DNA of 64,000 nt from Pseudozyma flocculosa PF-1 (GCF_000417875.1 NW_006920881.1:201087-265086); one strand, 5' to 3'; shown: positions 11,001-23,092, counted from the first letter of the stretch. The notes: a model not told the origin generated them from the sequence alone. Numbers and translations: made by a program.

Positions 11001-12998
11001 CGATAAGACTCGCCGCCCCGAACCATGACCATGGCGCCCTGGCATGGAGCATCTGCTCGTAGAGTGCCTGCTTGCACCCACCCAGAAAGACGCAACCGTC
11101 TCAGCTGTGGTCATCGGCATAGCACGCAGGACGGACGATGCGATGAAGGGGCATTGCGAAGCATCTCGAACCACCGTACCACGCACCGTACTCTACATAC
11201 GCCACCGCCCCACTCCCCCTCGTTAGAACCTCGTCTGGAGGTTGATCGGGTTGGACTGGATTCGAGCAGACGTATCGTGCAAGACCGTACCATGCCATAC
11301 CTTCGGCTCGGGTCAAATCATGTCCAACCAGACCCTTTCTAAGGAGACGCGGCAGCCTAGAAGGCCTGATCGACGACCCGACGGGTGCGCCATCTCGACC
11401 GCAAGCCAGACCCGGCCGACCAGGCAGCGGGGGTGAGCGCACCATTGTGGCAGCCACATGTCCGCTTATCCTCGCGCTGACGTGCAAGGGGAATAAGAGG
11501 GATCATCGACAGGCTCCACGATCGTCATCCGATCCGATCCAACTCGATGGTGATCATGCCCACATCGGAATGACCAGGCCCTGGCTGCAACCGCACCATC
11601 GTAGAGATACAGAGTAGTGGCCCGCTCACCCCGCCTCCCGGGTGCGGTCGGGTAGGTCGAGCGACCAACATTCCTCGGCACGTCGCGCACACCTGCGCAC
11701 TGTCCTGGTCCCAGCCTACCGGTAGCACGCACGCACGGGCGATGATCGAACGAGAACGGGACCCTCTGAAGTGTACCAGCAGGCTCTGTAGCTCACCTCT
11801 GTGCACAACATGCGTCTGTTTGCAATTCGAGACCGAGAGCAGGCTGGCCAGGCAGGAAGGCGTGCGAGGGCGCACGCGCGCGTGTGCGTGTGTGTGCGCA
11901 AGAGGGTCTCTCTCGTCAGCTGACTGACATGAGACCTTGATCCCTGCCCCGCCCGTGTCGTACCCGTTCCGAAGCCCATTCTCCCTCGCCCCACGGCGAG
12001 GTCGGTGTCGAAGATTGCGGTGGGGGAACTAGGTTAGGGACTAGCAGATAAGGATTGGAATGCCGCCCAGGGACTTCCTCGTCCTCGACTTCGTGTCCCT
12101 CTCTGCTGTTCGATCATCATCCTTCTCCCCTCCGTCTCTATGTTGTCGCAAACCGCAAGGCTTGCTGCTGTACTTTGATCCTTGATGGCAACTCCGCGCA
12201 AAGGAAGAGCACAGGGGACGATCTCCAGGCCCACGGCCGCCGTGCGTGGATCAGAGACGCCATTCCCCCTTGCGTCCATCCACGTACACTCATTTACCGG
12301 CTGCTCGTAAGGATCAGACTACCCGCTGAGGAAATGGAGAGTCCCACGTCGAAACGACGGGGTGGGCTACGCGAGCCGCTGATTCGATCAGGACGACGCG
12401 CGTATGCAGTACGAGCGAGGATCGTGGATGTGCGGGAGAAAGGCAAACGTCCACCCTGGACAGTACCGATCACGGTACGAGCGAGGAAGAGGACAGGGCA
12501 GGGCAGGTGAAGGATTGAATGGCTGGCGAGTCATGGCTACGACCTGTAGCCCGCCTTGCCTTTAGTATGGGACGACCAGAGATGGTTGGTGGGGTAGAGA
12601 GGGAGACAGTTAGCCCGACAGGGCGAGGCGAGGGGCTGAGTGGGTCGATAGGATAGGAATTCCCCAGGACGGTACGGGCCGACCGATCGAGATGCAATGA
12701 ATGACATGGAATGGCGATAAGACGAACGAAGATCAAGGAGCGACAAAGAATAGATGACTTGTACCGTTACTGAAGCCAGTGAGGCCGTTGGAAAGAGAGA
12801 ATGGCACGAGTGAGGGAAGACAGACTGGACCGGCCAGTCACGAGTCCCTACCTCGCCGTGACGACGACGACGTCGACGTCCACGGCATGCGCGCGCGGCC
12901 CGTTTGCACACGACCGGCGTGTGTGATTCTCGGGCCCGCTGAACGATTGCCTGCCTGCTGCTCGGCCGACGAGGGCGATACCCGACGAGCGCGGTGAC
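6341..12998. other. Large region without a supportable gene
   Basis: About 6.7 kb with no open frame that shows a recognisable domain, plausible splice structure or gene-like codon pattern. The longest frames (up to 330 codons) encode Arg/Pro/Ser-rich peptides typical of GC-rich noncoding DNA. It contains many short GGCAGGC/GCCTGGCC motifs, a (GCTT)n microsatellite at 7968-8004 and an alternating purine-pyrimidine stretch near 11868-11901. It lies between the divergently oriented upstream flank of the Rho GEF and the 3' end of the expansin gene. It could hold long regulatory DNA, a noncoding transcript or a decayed gene; none of these can be shown from sequence alone. Confidence 0.5.
7968..8004. 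repeat. (GCTT)n microsatellite
   Basis: About nine uninterrupted copies of a four-base GCTT/TTGC unit inside the gene-poor region. No coding role is apparent. Confidence 0.9.
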
Positions 12999-14363
12999 CT
13001 AGGACGACTTGGCAAAGTTGACGCCGCTAAAGACCATGTTCTGACCGATGGCGGCGTATCCGCCCTGGCTCTCGATGATCTCTCCGTCGGCGCTCGTCAT
13101 ACGGAAGGCGAACTTGTCGTTGGGCCCGCAGCCGGGCGCCTCAAAGAAGCTGTTGTCGCGGTGGTTGGCCTTGGTCCACTGCGAGCTGCCCTGCAGCTGG
13201 TACTCGACCTGGACGACGGGGCGGTAGGCGCCGCGCACCTGGAAGTCGCAGAAGCCCTGCGACGCGCCATTGCGCCAGCGCATCTCGAGGGCCTTGTCGC
13301 CGCCGCCCGTCCGCTGGAAGACGCCCTCGCAGCTGACGAACTTCCACTTCATCTCGAGCTCGGTGCCGTCCGTGGAGCCCGTGACGCTCTGCCACGCGTC
13401 CGGGTGCAGGTCGAGGCCGCTCTTGCACTGCTCCAGGCCCGGGCACAGGTCCATGACGATGGCGTACGTCGGGTCGGTGAGCTGCTGGCCTGCAGAGACC
13501 TGCGTGCCCTCCTCGATGGTCCACTGCGTGTTGGGCTTGAAGGTGCTGACGGGCGTGTGCTGAATCTCGACGCAGGCGCCGCACGCGAAGCCGTCGACCC
13601 AGTTGCGCTGGTTCATGGCGATGCCCGGCAGGTTGGCGTGGGGCATGTCGTCGTACATGCACGCGCCGCCCTGCCACGCACCCGGACCGCCAAAGGTGGT
13701 GCCCTTGCCGCTCCACAGCATCGAGAGCGAGAGCAGGCTCCAGTCCTGACCCGCGGGCGGGCGGCCGGACGACACCTTGCCGCGCACCGTGAGCGAGTTG
13801 GCGTTGCCTGCGAGATTCTTGTCGGGCGTGGATCCCGGCTGCAACTGCGGCTGTGTGGCGTTGCTGTTGCCGCCGCTGTTGCCGCCGCTGTTTCCCCCGC
13901 TGCTGTCGCCGCTGCTGCCGCCACTGTTGCCGCCGCTGTTGCCGCCGCTGTTGCCGCCGCTGGTGTGGTCGTGGGTGCTGCCAGTGCTATCGCTGCTGCC
14001 GCTGCTACTTCCGGTGCCAGAGTCGCCGCCGTAGTTGTCCTTGCCATTGCCTGATCCGGTCCCTTTACCGCCAGCGGCAACACCAGCCGCGACACCTCCG
14101 ACTGGGGCGTTGACGGCGTCGTGCTCGCCTCCCTCCTCGGAGGGCGAGTTGGCGTTGGCGGACCTGCACTTGACGTTCTTGGACCTTCGACGCAGCAGTC
14201 CGGCCCCCTCGACGGTTTGATCCATGCCGCGGCCCAGGCGGTGATGGTGCGAGCGTCGCTGGAGGCCGTGGTGGCGGGCGCCGTCCTGAGCGGCGACCAG
14301 GCCGAGCGAGAGCGACGAGGCCACGAGGGGCAGCACGAGGATGAAGCTGAGCGAGGCCTTCAT
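12999..14363 (-). CDS. Secreted expansin-like protein with Gly-Asn-Ser linker
   Basis: An intronless 454-aa frame. Residues 1-25 are a good signal peptide (hydrophobic, ending near VAAQDG). A basic segment with RR and RRR sites (about 35-62) could be Kex2-processed. A Gly/Ser-rich region with eight to ten GGNS-type units (about 135-170) forms a flexible linker. From about 200 on there is an expansin-type module: a double-psi beta-barrel region with FACGACVEIQH and the DLCP...LDLHPDAW signature, followed by a C-terminal beta-rich half ending near NMVFSGVNF. Fungal expansin/swollenin-like proteins loosen cell-wall polysaccharides without hydrolysis; the substrate here is unknown. It is isolated between two gene-poor stretches. 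Confidence 0.85.
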   Translation of the reverse strand: MKASLSFILVLPLVASSLSLGLVAAQDGARHHGLQRRSHHHRLGRGMDQTVEGAGLLRRRSKNVKCRSANANSPSEEGGEHDAVNAPVGGVAAGVAAGGKGTGSGNGKDNYGGDSGTGSSSGSSDSTGSTHDHTSGGNSGGNSGGNSGGSSGDSSGGNSGGNSGGNSNATQPQLQPGSTPDKNLAGNANSLTVRGKVSSGRPPAGQDWSLLSLSMLWSGKGTTFGGPGAWQGGACMYDDMPHANLPGIAMNQRNWVDGFACGACVEIQHTPVSTFKPNTQWTIEEGTQVSAGQQLTDPTYAIVMDLCPGLEQCKSGLDLHPDAWQSVTGSTDGTELEMKWKFVSCEGVFQRTGGGDKALEMRWRNGASQGFCDFQVRGAYRPVVQVEYQLQGSSQWTKANHRDNSFFEAPGCGPNDKFAFRMTSADGEIIESQGGYAAIGQNMVFSGVNFAKSS

Positions 14364-16943
14364 TGTTGCGCTGCTCGAGGTACAGAAACAGTACTCGGAT
14401 TGTCCGTCTGGTGGGTGTCTTGCTGCGATGCAGTGAAATCAAGCAGAAATGGATCGTCGACGCCGGGTCGATGATTGCGAAAGCAGAGGAGAGAGCAGGT
14501 GACCGTCGACGCACAGTGCCGGACTGTATCGAGGGATGGGAAATGAGCAGGGTGGGTAGAGGGAGAGAGATGGACAGAGAGAAGGGGGGGGGGGGGTAAA
14601 GTACCCTCGCAGAGACGATGGAGAGATGGAGATGAGGGCGATGGGGCGACCGGGATGGGGGCGGCTGTCGGGGGCTTGCTTTATACGCTTTGTCGGTGTC
14701 GACATCGAGCAAGGCAGGGGGGGGCCCATCATGGAGCGACTCGAGCGAGTCGCAGCGGGAAGTGGGCGCAATGGCGCAGGAGCAAGTTGGCTGCCGGTGG
14801 GAGGACCCTTACGACGACGACGAGGTACGGAGAGGCACAAGCAGGAGCCGTTGCAACGCGTGCATCGTGAAGCAACGGACAGCAGCCGTGGGCCTCGCGG
14901 CGGCGTAGACTGGCAGCGGGAGGATTGCCGGACAATAGGAATCGCGGTTGCCACCGACTGCGCGCCGCAGCATCGTGGCCGGTGGCGGCTTGCACGACCC
15001 ACCCGCTCGCCGTTCAGACGGGATACAAGCTCGGGGCTGGGTCAAGGGGCGTCGCGGCAGCCGCAGCAACATCGATATCATCATCGTCAGCAGCACTGTG
15101 GCTGTTGTCAACGGCGCGTGGCCACGGGAACGAGATGGCACCGAGGGCAGCCACGGCGACGGGCGGGTCAGGCCGAGGAGCGAAGCTTGAGCCATACCGG
15201 CGGTCAAAGTCAGGTAGTGCGACCTCGCTCGGAATAGGCAGTACGTCTTTGACCGTGCGAGTCGGAGGTCATCGTCCGAGGTGTGGCTGCGGTGCGTGCG
15301 CTAGGGTCGGGGCCAATGCTGTCCGGGCGACGACGCCGCGAGGCGGGTGATCCGATGCAAGCCAAGGCATGCAGAGCTCGGTGAGGTGCGGGCAGGCAGC
15401 GGCGGCGGCGGCGGCGACGGCGGCGGTGTGACAGGCCAACCTGTCGGGGCGGGCGCCGACGTGAGCAAGACGGGGACCGGCACGGACCGAACGGGAGCGA
15501 TGCGAGGGCGAGCGGACGGCACGCGCAACCGGTCGTCGGTGCGTTACGAGGCGACGCCTGCGGTGGGGGTGGGTTGCGCTGATTGCAGATGCGTGGCTGC
15601 ACGGGTTGAGCGGTGGTTGCCCGGTCGCTGTCGTCGTCGCATGGATGTCGTTACGTTTTGGTGGCTGTCGGTGGCGATGCTATCGGCTGACAAGGCGACA
15701 AGGGGTCGTGAAATGGGGAAAGACGAGGGGAGCTGCACGTCTTGTCAACATGGCCGCAAACCGGTTGGGCCGTGGCTGGGCATGCACCGGCGCAGGTCCG
15801 ACTGTCGGCTTGACTGTCATGGTCTACATATCTAGCCCCGGCGAACTAGTGAAAGAAGAACAGGGAGGCCACCTTAACTAAACCTAATGAAATGTAAGAA
15901 TACAGTCAGATGCAATATGAAAGACTGACAGAGCACCAAGATGGTGGTGTTGCGAGACTGTCTGCTGCAAGAGAACAGCAGATTTTGACCTTTTCAGAGC
16001 ATTTTCAGCACTTTACCCCACAGATCCCCAGCTTGCACCACAAAAAGCCCTGCAACCTTGCTCATCTGCTAGTGATGATTCTCAGGCTTGCAAAGATGCT
16101 TGGAGCAGCCTGATTAGAGCCCTGCAAGGCAGTATGCGTGGGTAGAATGTCGGATCCCAACAATTTTTGAGCATTTTCAGCACTTTGCCCAACAAATCTC
16201 CCCACCTGCCCTGTGAAAGACTCTGCAAGCTTGCTCATCTGCTAGTCCTGATGCTCAGGCATGCGCAGATGCAAAGATTGGCCAGAAGATGGCCTTGCAA
16301 GGCTGTCTGCTGCAGGTGAACAATAGTTTCTATATTTTCTACCCAAAAAGCCCTATCGTGCCATCTCGTTGTTTTGAAGAACAGCTCCGGACACTCTGGA
16401 TGGCTTATATTGCAGCCCTGAGCAAGCCCTGAGTTTGAATCTGCATTGCAGGTGCCTTCAACACCAACTTTGTGCAGCAGGAGCCCTTGTAGAGCAGATA
16501 GAAAGTCAATATTGTTGGGGTTCTGCCACAGTTCACCCCAAATCCCCATATCCTTCCACAAAAGGGCCCTGGTAGCTTGCAAGCTTTGTACCAAAGCGGA
16601 TCTGTGGGGTTGGAGCTGCTCAGACTGCTGGTCAAAGTCGCGAAGCGGTGGCTGCGCACTGACCCACGCCCAAGCGAGGATCGCGGCAGCCAGCTCCACT
16701 TATGCGGGAAGGGCCAGTGAGGGTCCCCGCTCGCCGCTTCGACCCTTCCCATCCTCCATCACCAACCCTGGCCTCTCCTTGCTATACACCTCGCTCCAGG
16801 TCTCCTTCGCATCAAATCCTTGCGAAGAGTTCGGACGCCGCCGCCACCGTCTCCACCCGCGCCGCTGCTTGGCCACCGACACAGCACACCAGACATTTCC
16901 TCGACGACGGACGGCATGCCGAGCCTCGGTGCCTCTGCCGCCA
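14364..16943. other. Intergenic region between expansin and VPS41
   Basis: The part next to the expansin start (14364-14640) is a probable leader/promoter, with a run of 13 G at 14584-14596. From 14640 to about 15840 nothing gene-like was seen, only GC-rich sequence and GGC/GGT simple tracts near 15400. From about 15850 to 16650 base composition drops in GC and a tandem repeat appears (separate entry). The last 250 bases before 16944 are CT-rich and probably the VPS41 leader. Confidence 0.5.
15955..16345. repeat. Diverged ~172-bp tandem repeat in an AT-richer island
   Basis: The motif GCATTTTCAGCACTTT occurs at 15999 and 16171 (spacing 172). The motif CTGTCTGCTGCA occurs at 15958 and 16303 (spacing 345, twice the period). 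Shared segments include CTTGCTCATCTGCTAGT and CCTTGCAAGGC. This gives a little over two diverged copies. The island from about 15850 to 16650 is clearly less GC-rich than its surroundings and has no good open frame. Origin is unknown: a satellite or transposon remnant is possible. Confidence 0.7.
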
Positions 16944-19900
16944 ATGTCGTCGCCCGAGGAGGCGCTGGCCCTCACCAGGGAGCTTGAGAAGCGCCAGGCC
17001 ACCAACCACTTTCCAACGCTCGCCACACGATCTGGCGCGAAGCGAGACAGGCCCTCTCTCGGCAGCTCCCTCTCCGACGGCAGCCACGTCAGCAAGGGTC
17101 ACACCGAGGCAGGCAAGACGACAGCCGATCGACATGGAGACGAAGCAGAGGCACAGCGCTCTGACGCGCAGGTCGAGGTCGACGACGACCTGAGAGCCTT
17201 TCTCGATCGCCAGAACGATCAACAAGAGGTACCACAGGATCAAGCGGATGCCGTGGAAGAGAACGGGACAGACGACGCAGCGCTCTCCCCGGATGCCCCC
17301 GGCGATGATGTCGAGCTGGAGCTGGAAATGGACTATGACACCCAGACTGCGATCAACGAGGACCGAACAGGCTCGGAGGATCGCATCGACACTGTGCTCG
17401 CGACATCCCCAACAAAGCACACGCGACCACCAAGGTGGCAATCGTCTACAGCCTCGGAACAGGCCGCCGCCCCGACATCGGCAGCAACGCACAAGCGGAG
17501 GGCTCTCCACCGTGCTGGCAGCAGCACTGCTTCCGCCTCCAAGAAGCGGATGACCGTGCTGATGGATGAAGAGATGCCCGGAGATGGCCTGTTGACCGGG
17601 GCGTCCGAGACGGACGAAGACGCGCTCGACGAGGAAGACGAGGCAACGGACGAGGATTTCGACGAGGACCTGGAGGACGACGATGGTCCCCACGCAGAAG
17701 GTGACGATGACCACACCATCGGCGCCCGGCCGAGCCGCGCGGCAACAATACCAAAGCCGGCGACCGACGGCAGGCGTCGGTCTTCCCAGCTCGACAGTCC
17801 GGCGACCATCGCGCGCAGCAAGGATGCAGATGAGACAGAAGACCTTCGATCCATCGCCGAGGACGCCAAGCAGCCTGGCTCCGAAGAGGAGGAAGGCAGT
17901 GCCGGCGACGAAGAAAAGGATGAATCGGAAGAGGAGTCAGACGTCGAAGACGACGACGACTCGGACGAGGAAGTCGAGCCGTCCCTCAAGTACGCCCGGG
18001 TCAAGGGCAGCGCATCCGACATCCTCGCCAAGGACAGTGCCAGCGCGTTCGCCGTTTCGCCGCGCTTCCTGGCGCTCGGCACCCACGGCGGCATGGTCTA
18101 CATCCTCGACGTCGAGGGCAATCTGATCAAGGGCTTCCGCTCCCACACGGCCAGCATCCTCGCCATCGACATCGACACCACCTGCGAGTTTGTCGCGAGC
18201 GCCAGCATGGACGGCATGGTGTCGGTCTCGGCGCTCTCGACGTCGGAGCAGTACGTCTTCGACTTCAAGCGGCCGATGCGCTGCATCTCGCTCGAGCCCA
18301 ACTTTGGCCGCAAGAGCACGCGCGCGCTCGTCTGCGGCGGCATGGCTGGCGCCCTGGTCCAGCGCGAAAAGAGCTGGTTCGGCCACAAAGAGGTGGTGCT
18401 GCACGCCGGCGAGGGCCCCATCTACACGACCCAGTGGCGCTCCAACCTGATCGCGTGGGCCAACGACCGCGGCGTTCGCATCTACGACACCAACACGCAT
18501 CAGCGCATCAGCTTCATCTCGGCACCAAGCGCCGACGTCCGGGCTGACCTGCACCGCTGCAGCCTCTACTGGCAGGATGACCGCACGCTGCTGGTCGCCT
18601 GGGCCGACCACATCAAGATCGCCAAGGTCAAGGAGCGGAAGCCGGCCCAGACGTCGGCCCTGGGCTCGCAGCAGCCGCAGTTCTACGTCGAGATCTCGGC
18701 CATCTTCAAATTGGACTGCATGATCAGCGGCATCGCGCCCTACGGCCTCGACTACCTCGTGCTGGCCTACATCACCGACGACGAGGACGGTGCCGACGGA
18801 TCCGGGTTCAGCGACCATCGCGACGTCCAGAAGCGGGGCGCAGCCCTTCGGCCCGAGCTCCGCATCATCAGCCGAGCCGGCGAGGAGCTCAGCAGCGACG
18901 TGCTTAGCCTCAACGGCTTTTCGCGCTTCCAGTGCAACGACTACCTGCTGGTGCCGTCCGAGGAGGCGCGCGCCTACAGCGCCGCGCTCATGGCCAAGAA
19001 GCGAGTCAAGAGCGACCCAGAGGCCAGCACCTACTACGTCATAAGCCCGAAGGATGTTGTCGTGTCGAGGCCGCGCGACGACCGCGACCACGTCGAGTGG
19101 CTGCTCGACCGGAGAAAGTACGAGGCGGCGCTGGTCAAGGTCGAGGCCATGGGCAAGACGGCGGCCAAGGAGAACGGCTTCGACGCCGAGGAGATTGGCA
19201 AAAAGTACCTCAACTGGCTCGTCGACGAGGACCGCTTCGACCAGGCGGCCAAGGTGGCGTCCAAGATCCTCGGGCGCAACGTCCAGGCGTGGGAGGACTG
19301 GATCTTCCTCTTTGTCGAAAAGGGCAGGCTGGGCACCGCGATCCCCTTTATCCCCACGAGCGACCCGACGCTGAGCGGGCTCGTGTACGACATGATCCTG
19401 GCCCACTTCCTCCAACACGATCCCAAGATGCTGCTCGAGACCATCCGCGAGTGGCCCGCCGAGATCTACAGCACCCAGGCCGTCGTGCTCGCCATCGAGG
19501 ACCGGCTGTCGCGTGAAAGGTCGAGCACGCTGCTCATGGAGTGCCTGGCCGAGCTCTTTATCCGCAACCGGCAGCCAAGCAAGGCCCTGCCGTACTTTCT
19601 GCGGCTGCGCAGGCCCAACGTGTTCGACCTCATCCGTGACAACAACCTCTTCACGGCGGTGCAGGACCAGGCGCTGCTGCTCATCGAGTTCGAGGAGGAC
19701 ATCCGCAGCCGCAACGAGAAGGACGAGCAGGGTCAGCAGAAGAGGAGCGTCGCGCCGGCATCGAAGCACGGCGCGGCCATTGAGCTCCTCGTCGACCACA
19801 CGCACTCGATCCCCGTGAGTGGCAGCGAAGCCTGGCCCTTCTGACGGACCCGATTGCACAGAGAGCTGATGAGCTGCCCCCGTACACGGTCTCCCTTCTG

Positions 19901-21372
19901 CCCCCTGCCATCCCTGCCACGGAAACAGATCCATCGCGTCATCAAGCAGCTCGAGAGCGAGCCTCGGTTCCTCTACATGTACCTCGACGCCCTGTTCGAC
20001 CGGGACCCGCAGCAAGTGACGAGCCTTTCGGACCTGCAGGTGAAGCTGTACGCCGAGTACGAGTACCCCAAGCTGATGGCCTACCTGCGCGCCATGAGCA
20101 GCTTCTACTCGTTCGAGCGCGCCTTTAACATCTGCAAGGAGCACGACTTTGTGCCCGAGATGGTCTTTCTGCTCGGCCGCGTCGGCGACAACAAGCGGGC
20201 GCTCAGCCTCATCATCGAGAGGCTGAACGACGTCGAACGCGCCATCGACTTTGCAAAGGAGCAGAACGACGACGACCTCTGGGAGGATCTGCTGCGGTAC
20301 TCGGAGACCAAGCCCGGTGAGTCCGCTCTGCGCTGCAGTGCAGAAGGTGGCGGTAACAAGGCAGAGAGGGGGCTGTAGAGGTCCCGACTCTGACCGCTTC
20401 GTCGACCCGTCACCGGCCGCGTCCTATTCAGCCTTCATCCGCGGCCTGCTCGAGAACGTCGGCGCCGAGATTGATCCGATCCGCCTGATTCGACGCATCA
20501 AGAACGGCCTCGAGATCCCCGGCCTCAAGGCTGCGCTGATCAAGATCCTGCATGACTTCAGCCTCCAGGTGAGCCGTCTCCGGCCTTGGGCGAACGAAGT
20601 AGCTTGATTAAGACGCATTGTTCCGACTGACAAAGCCACCCATGCCTTGCACACCTCGCCGCCTGGCTGCAGATTTCGCTCCTCGAGGGATGCGACGCGA
20701 TCCTCAGCCACGACAACCGCCTGCTCTCGAACGAGCTGCAGCGCGGACAGGAGTACGCGCAATACTGCGACGGTGAGTCGCCGCTCATGCCGGTCCGAGA
20801 AGAGCGGATGCGCCGCGTGCAGGGATGCTGACCTCGTGCTCATCATCTCGCTGCACCTCCGACTCCACGGCCGACGATTTGCAGGCGACACACGTTGCGT
20901 CACCTGCAAGCTTCCCCTGCTGCCCAAGCCGGCATCCATCGTCAACGGCCTCGCTGCGTCCGTACGCGCACCCGCGCCAGCAGCAGCAGCCGGCGCGTCG
21001 CCGCAGAGCAAGACGATCATCTACCTGTGCGGCCACGCGCACCACCTGCACTGCCTGGTGCCGCCCGCCAACATCCCGACGATCAAGGAGCGCAGCGTCC
21101 CGCTCGACCTCAAGGCCACCTCGACGCAGGCGTTCGCCGCCAGCCCCAATGTGCGCAAGCGGTGGAGCCACCTCGACTCGCGCGCCGCCTCGACCGTCGA
21201 CGCCATCTCGCCCGTCGAGCTGCTCGGGTACGGGCCGCAGCTGAGGGCCGAGGAACGCCAGCGCGCGTTTGAGGAGAGACTGAGGTACGAGAGCCGGCTG
21301 CGCGTCCTCCTGCGCAAGGGCTGTCCCGCCTGCCGGAAAGAGATGCTGGCGGCTAGCGAGTTGGCCGTCTGA
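16944..21372 (+). CDS. VPS41: Vps41, HOPS complex subunit
   Basis: Five exons: 16944-19814, 19929-20316, 20432-20568, 20673-20772 and 20885-21372, giving 1327 aa with all phases matching. Residues 1 to about 345 are an acidic, Ser/Glu-rich extension. A WD40-like beta-propeller follows (about 345-650, starting SLKYARVKGSASDIL), then a clathrin-heavy-chain-type helical repeat region (about 715-1150, with LESEPRFLYMYLDALF). A C-terminal RING-like zinc region (about 1168-1315) runs from CVTCK through CGHAHHLHC to CPACRKEM. Vps41 is the effector subunit of the HOPS tether acting in vacuole/late-endosome fusion with Rab7/Ypt7. An in-frame open extension upstream of 16944 exists but reads like leader sequence, so the ATG before SSPEEALAL was chosen. 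The N-terminal extension is longer than in yeast. Confidence 0.92.
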
Positions 21373-21528
21373 CGGATCGAGGAAAGGAGTGGGGTTCTGC
21401 AAGTGCGGCTGCTGTATCGTGTAATGCCGGGTGCGTTCCGTGTCGGAGCCGTCTCTGTGCCTCTCGGGCGCCTGTCAAGTGCTCTATAGGCCTTCCTTCG
21501 AGGGGAGAAGTGGAGGACGGGACCTCGA

Positions 21529-22626
21529 TCAAGGTCTCGAGACGCCCGCTGCGCTCGCGACGGCAGCGGGCGTGTCGCGGCCGAGCCACATTGCGCGTTC
21601 CCTGTCGCCCTCTGGACCGGGAGGCGGCGAGGGCTGGAAAAAGCGACAGCGGGACTTGAAGGCTGACGTGGGGGGGGGGGGGGGTTAGGTTCGATGCGGG
21701 GTTTTGAGTGAGGGTCTAGTCGAGGAGGGCAAAGACGAGGGAGGGGGGAGCGCCGTCTCACCTTCGAGGGATCGCTTGCGGATGATGGATTCTACGGCCA
21801 ACTCGTTGCGCATCTGTCTCGTCTGTCGGCGGGCGAGGGAGGGGGGGTGGCGCAAGAGGGGAGCGTCGACCGTCAGCTCTCGGACCACCGGTCGGCAAGG
21901 CAGCATCGGGGCCCTGCAACGGGCCATTGACCTACCAAGAACTCGCTCTGATCCTCTCCCCTCCCCCACCTCGCCTGCGTCGGCGTCGGCGTGTAGTCGG
22001 CATCGAGCTTGCTTTCGGTTCCCGAGGGTCTGGGGCCTCGGGCCTGGTCGGCCACGCCGATGCAGTACCGGACTACGTCCTCCCTCCCCTTCCAGACGTC
22101 GAGGAGCTCCTTCCAGAACTGGGCGCACGCCTGCTCGGGCACGGTCGAGTACGTGCTCTGGCCCAAGTCGGCGGCGTTGGACGCCGAGAGGGGCGACGAC
22201 GACGAGAGGAGCGAGGGGGAAGAGAGGTACCCCTGATCCCGCGAGCGCGCCAGATGCCGGTTGAGCCGCGTCGTGATCGTATCGTCTACCTGTCGATGCT
22301 GTCTGAGAAGATCTAGAGGTGGGTCGAGAAGGGAGGGAGGGGTGGTCGTGGGGAGGGCGAGATGGCCGGCAAATGTTAGCCGGGTCGCTCGCTGCTGCGT
22401 GCCAAGGTGCCGGGAGGGGCGCACCTTTGAACTCGACGATTGCGAGGCACGTGTTGGGCGTGAGGTTCTTGACGTTGGTCGGCGTCGGGGGCACATCGAG
22501 TGCTGCCGAGCCTAGCGGGATTTGACCGCCGCTGGACAGGTCGGAAGGCGATGGCGCCGTGGCGGGTCCTGGGTGGGAGCGGGACGACGACGCCGCTGCG
22601 GCCATGTTGGGCGAGTACCACGACAT
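21529..22626 (-). CDS. MIX23: MIX23/Cid2 family mitochondrial intermembrane-space protein
   Basis: Four exons on the minus strand: 22626-22425, 22312-21936, 21822-21762 and 21662-21529, giving 257 aa with consistent phases. Joined, they give the family pattern: TCLAIVEFKDLLRQHRQ followed by VDDTITTRLNR, then a CAQFWKELLDVW...VVRYCI helix with cysteines, and the C-terminal AFKSRCRFFQP motif. The family (CCDC58 in animals, Cid2 in fission yeast) contains intermembrane-space proteins with conserved cysteines linked to import or stress. This copy carries a Ser/Pro-rich insertion between the first and second conserved blocks. Its 3' end faces VPS41 with 156 bp between stop codons. A 15-G run lies in the last intron at 21670-21684. 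Confidence 0.85.
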
Positions 22627-23092
22627 GGATGCGTGCACGACTGCGGGGCGGGGAGGGTGAAGGGTCGAGGAGTGCGTTGGCTCGCTTCAGGAAGATGGTG
22701 ATGGTGGCGAGGACGAGGGGCGAGCAAAGGGGGGAGGCGGTCGTGGCGGCTGAGTAAGACGGTGTTGGGAGGACAGGCGGGCGGGTCGGAGGGTGGCAAG
22801 TGCGCAGCGCAGCGCGGCGCGGCGCGGCCCAAAACGAAGAAGCAACGAAGACGAGGGAAAAGGGCCAAGCCGACAAGGGGACCGTGTGGAGGCCCACCGC
22901 CGGAAGTCGGGGGAGGGGGGGCGCAGACGGACACGCTGGGCAGCGCCACCAACAGCAAGCAGCCTTGCCGTCGCCGAGGCTGGGCTACACCCCTGCCTGC
23001 CTTCTACTCTGCCCCCTCTTCTCCCCGGTCACACATCTCACCCGCAAAGACGACAACGACAAGCAATGCATTCATCCACGGCGGCCCGGCAT

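Noticed and set aside
11868..11901. Alternating CG/TG run, possible Z-DNA
   Set aside because: Short and without context; a composition effect is the simplest explanation.
13853..13975. Regular spaced repeats resembling an array
   Set aside because: They are in-frame GGNS codon repeats of the expansin linker, not a CRISPR array.
17937..20144. 735-codon minus-strand open frame
   Set aside because: It is antisense to the Vps41 exon; Vps41 motifs are clear on the plus strand, and the antisense frame is a by-product of GC-ending codons.
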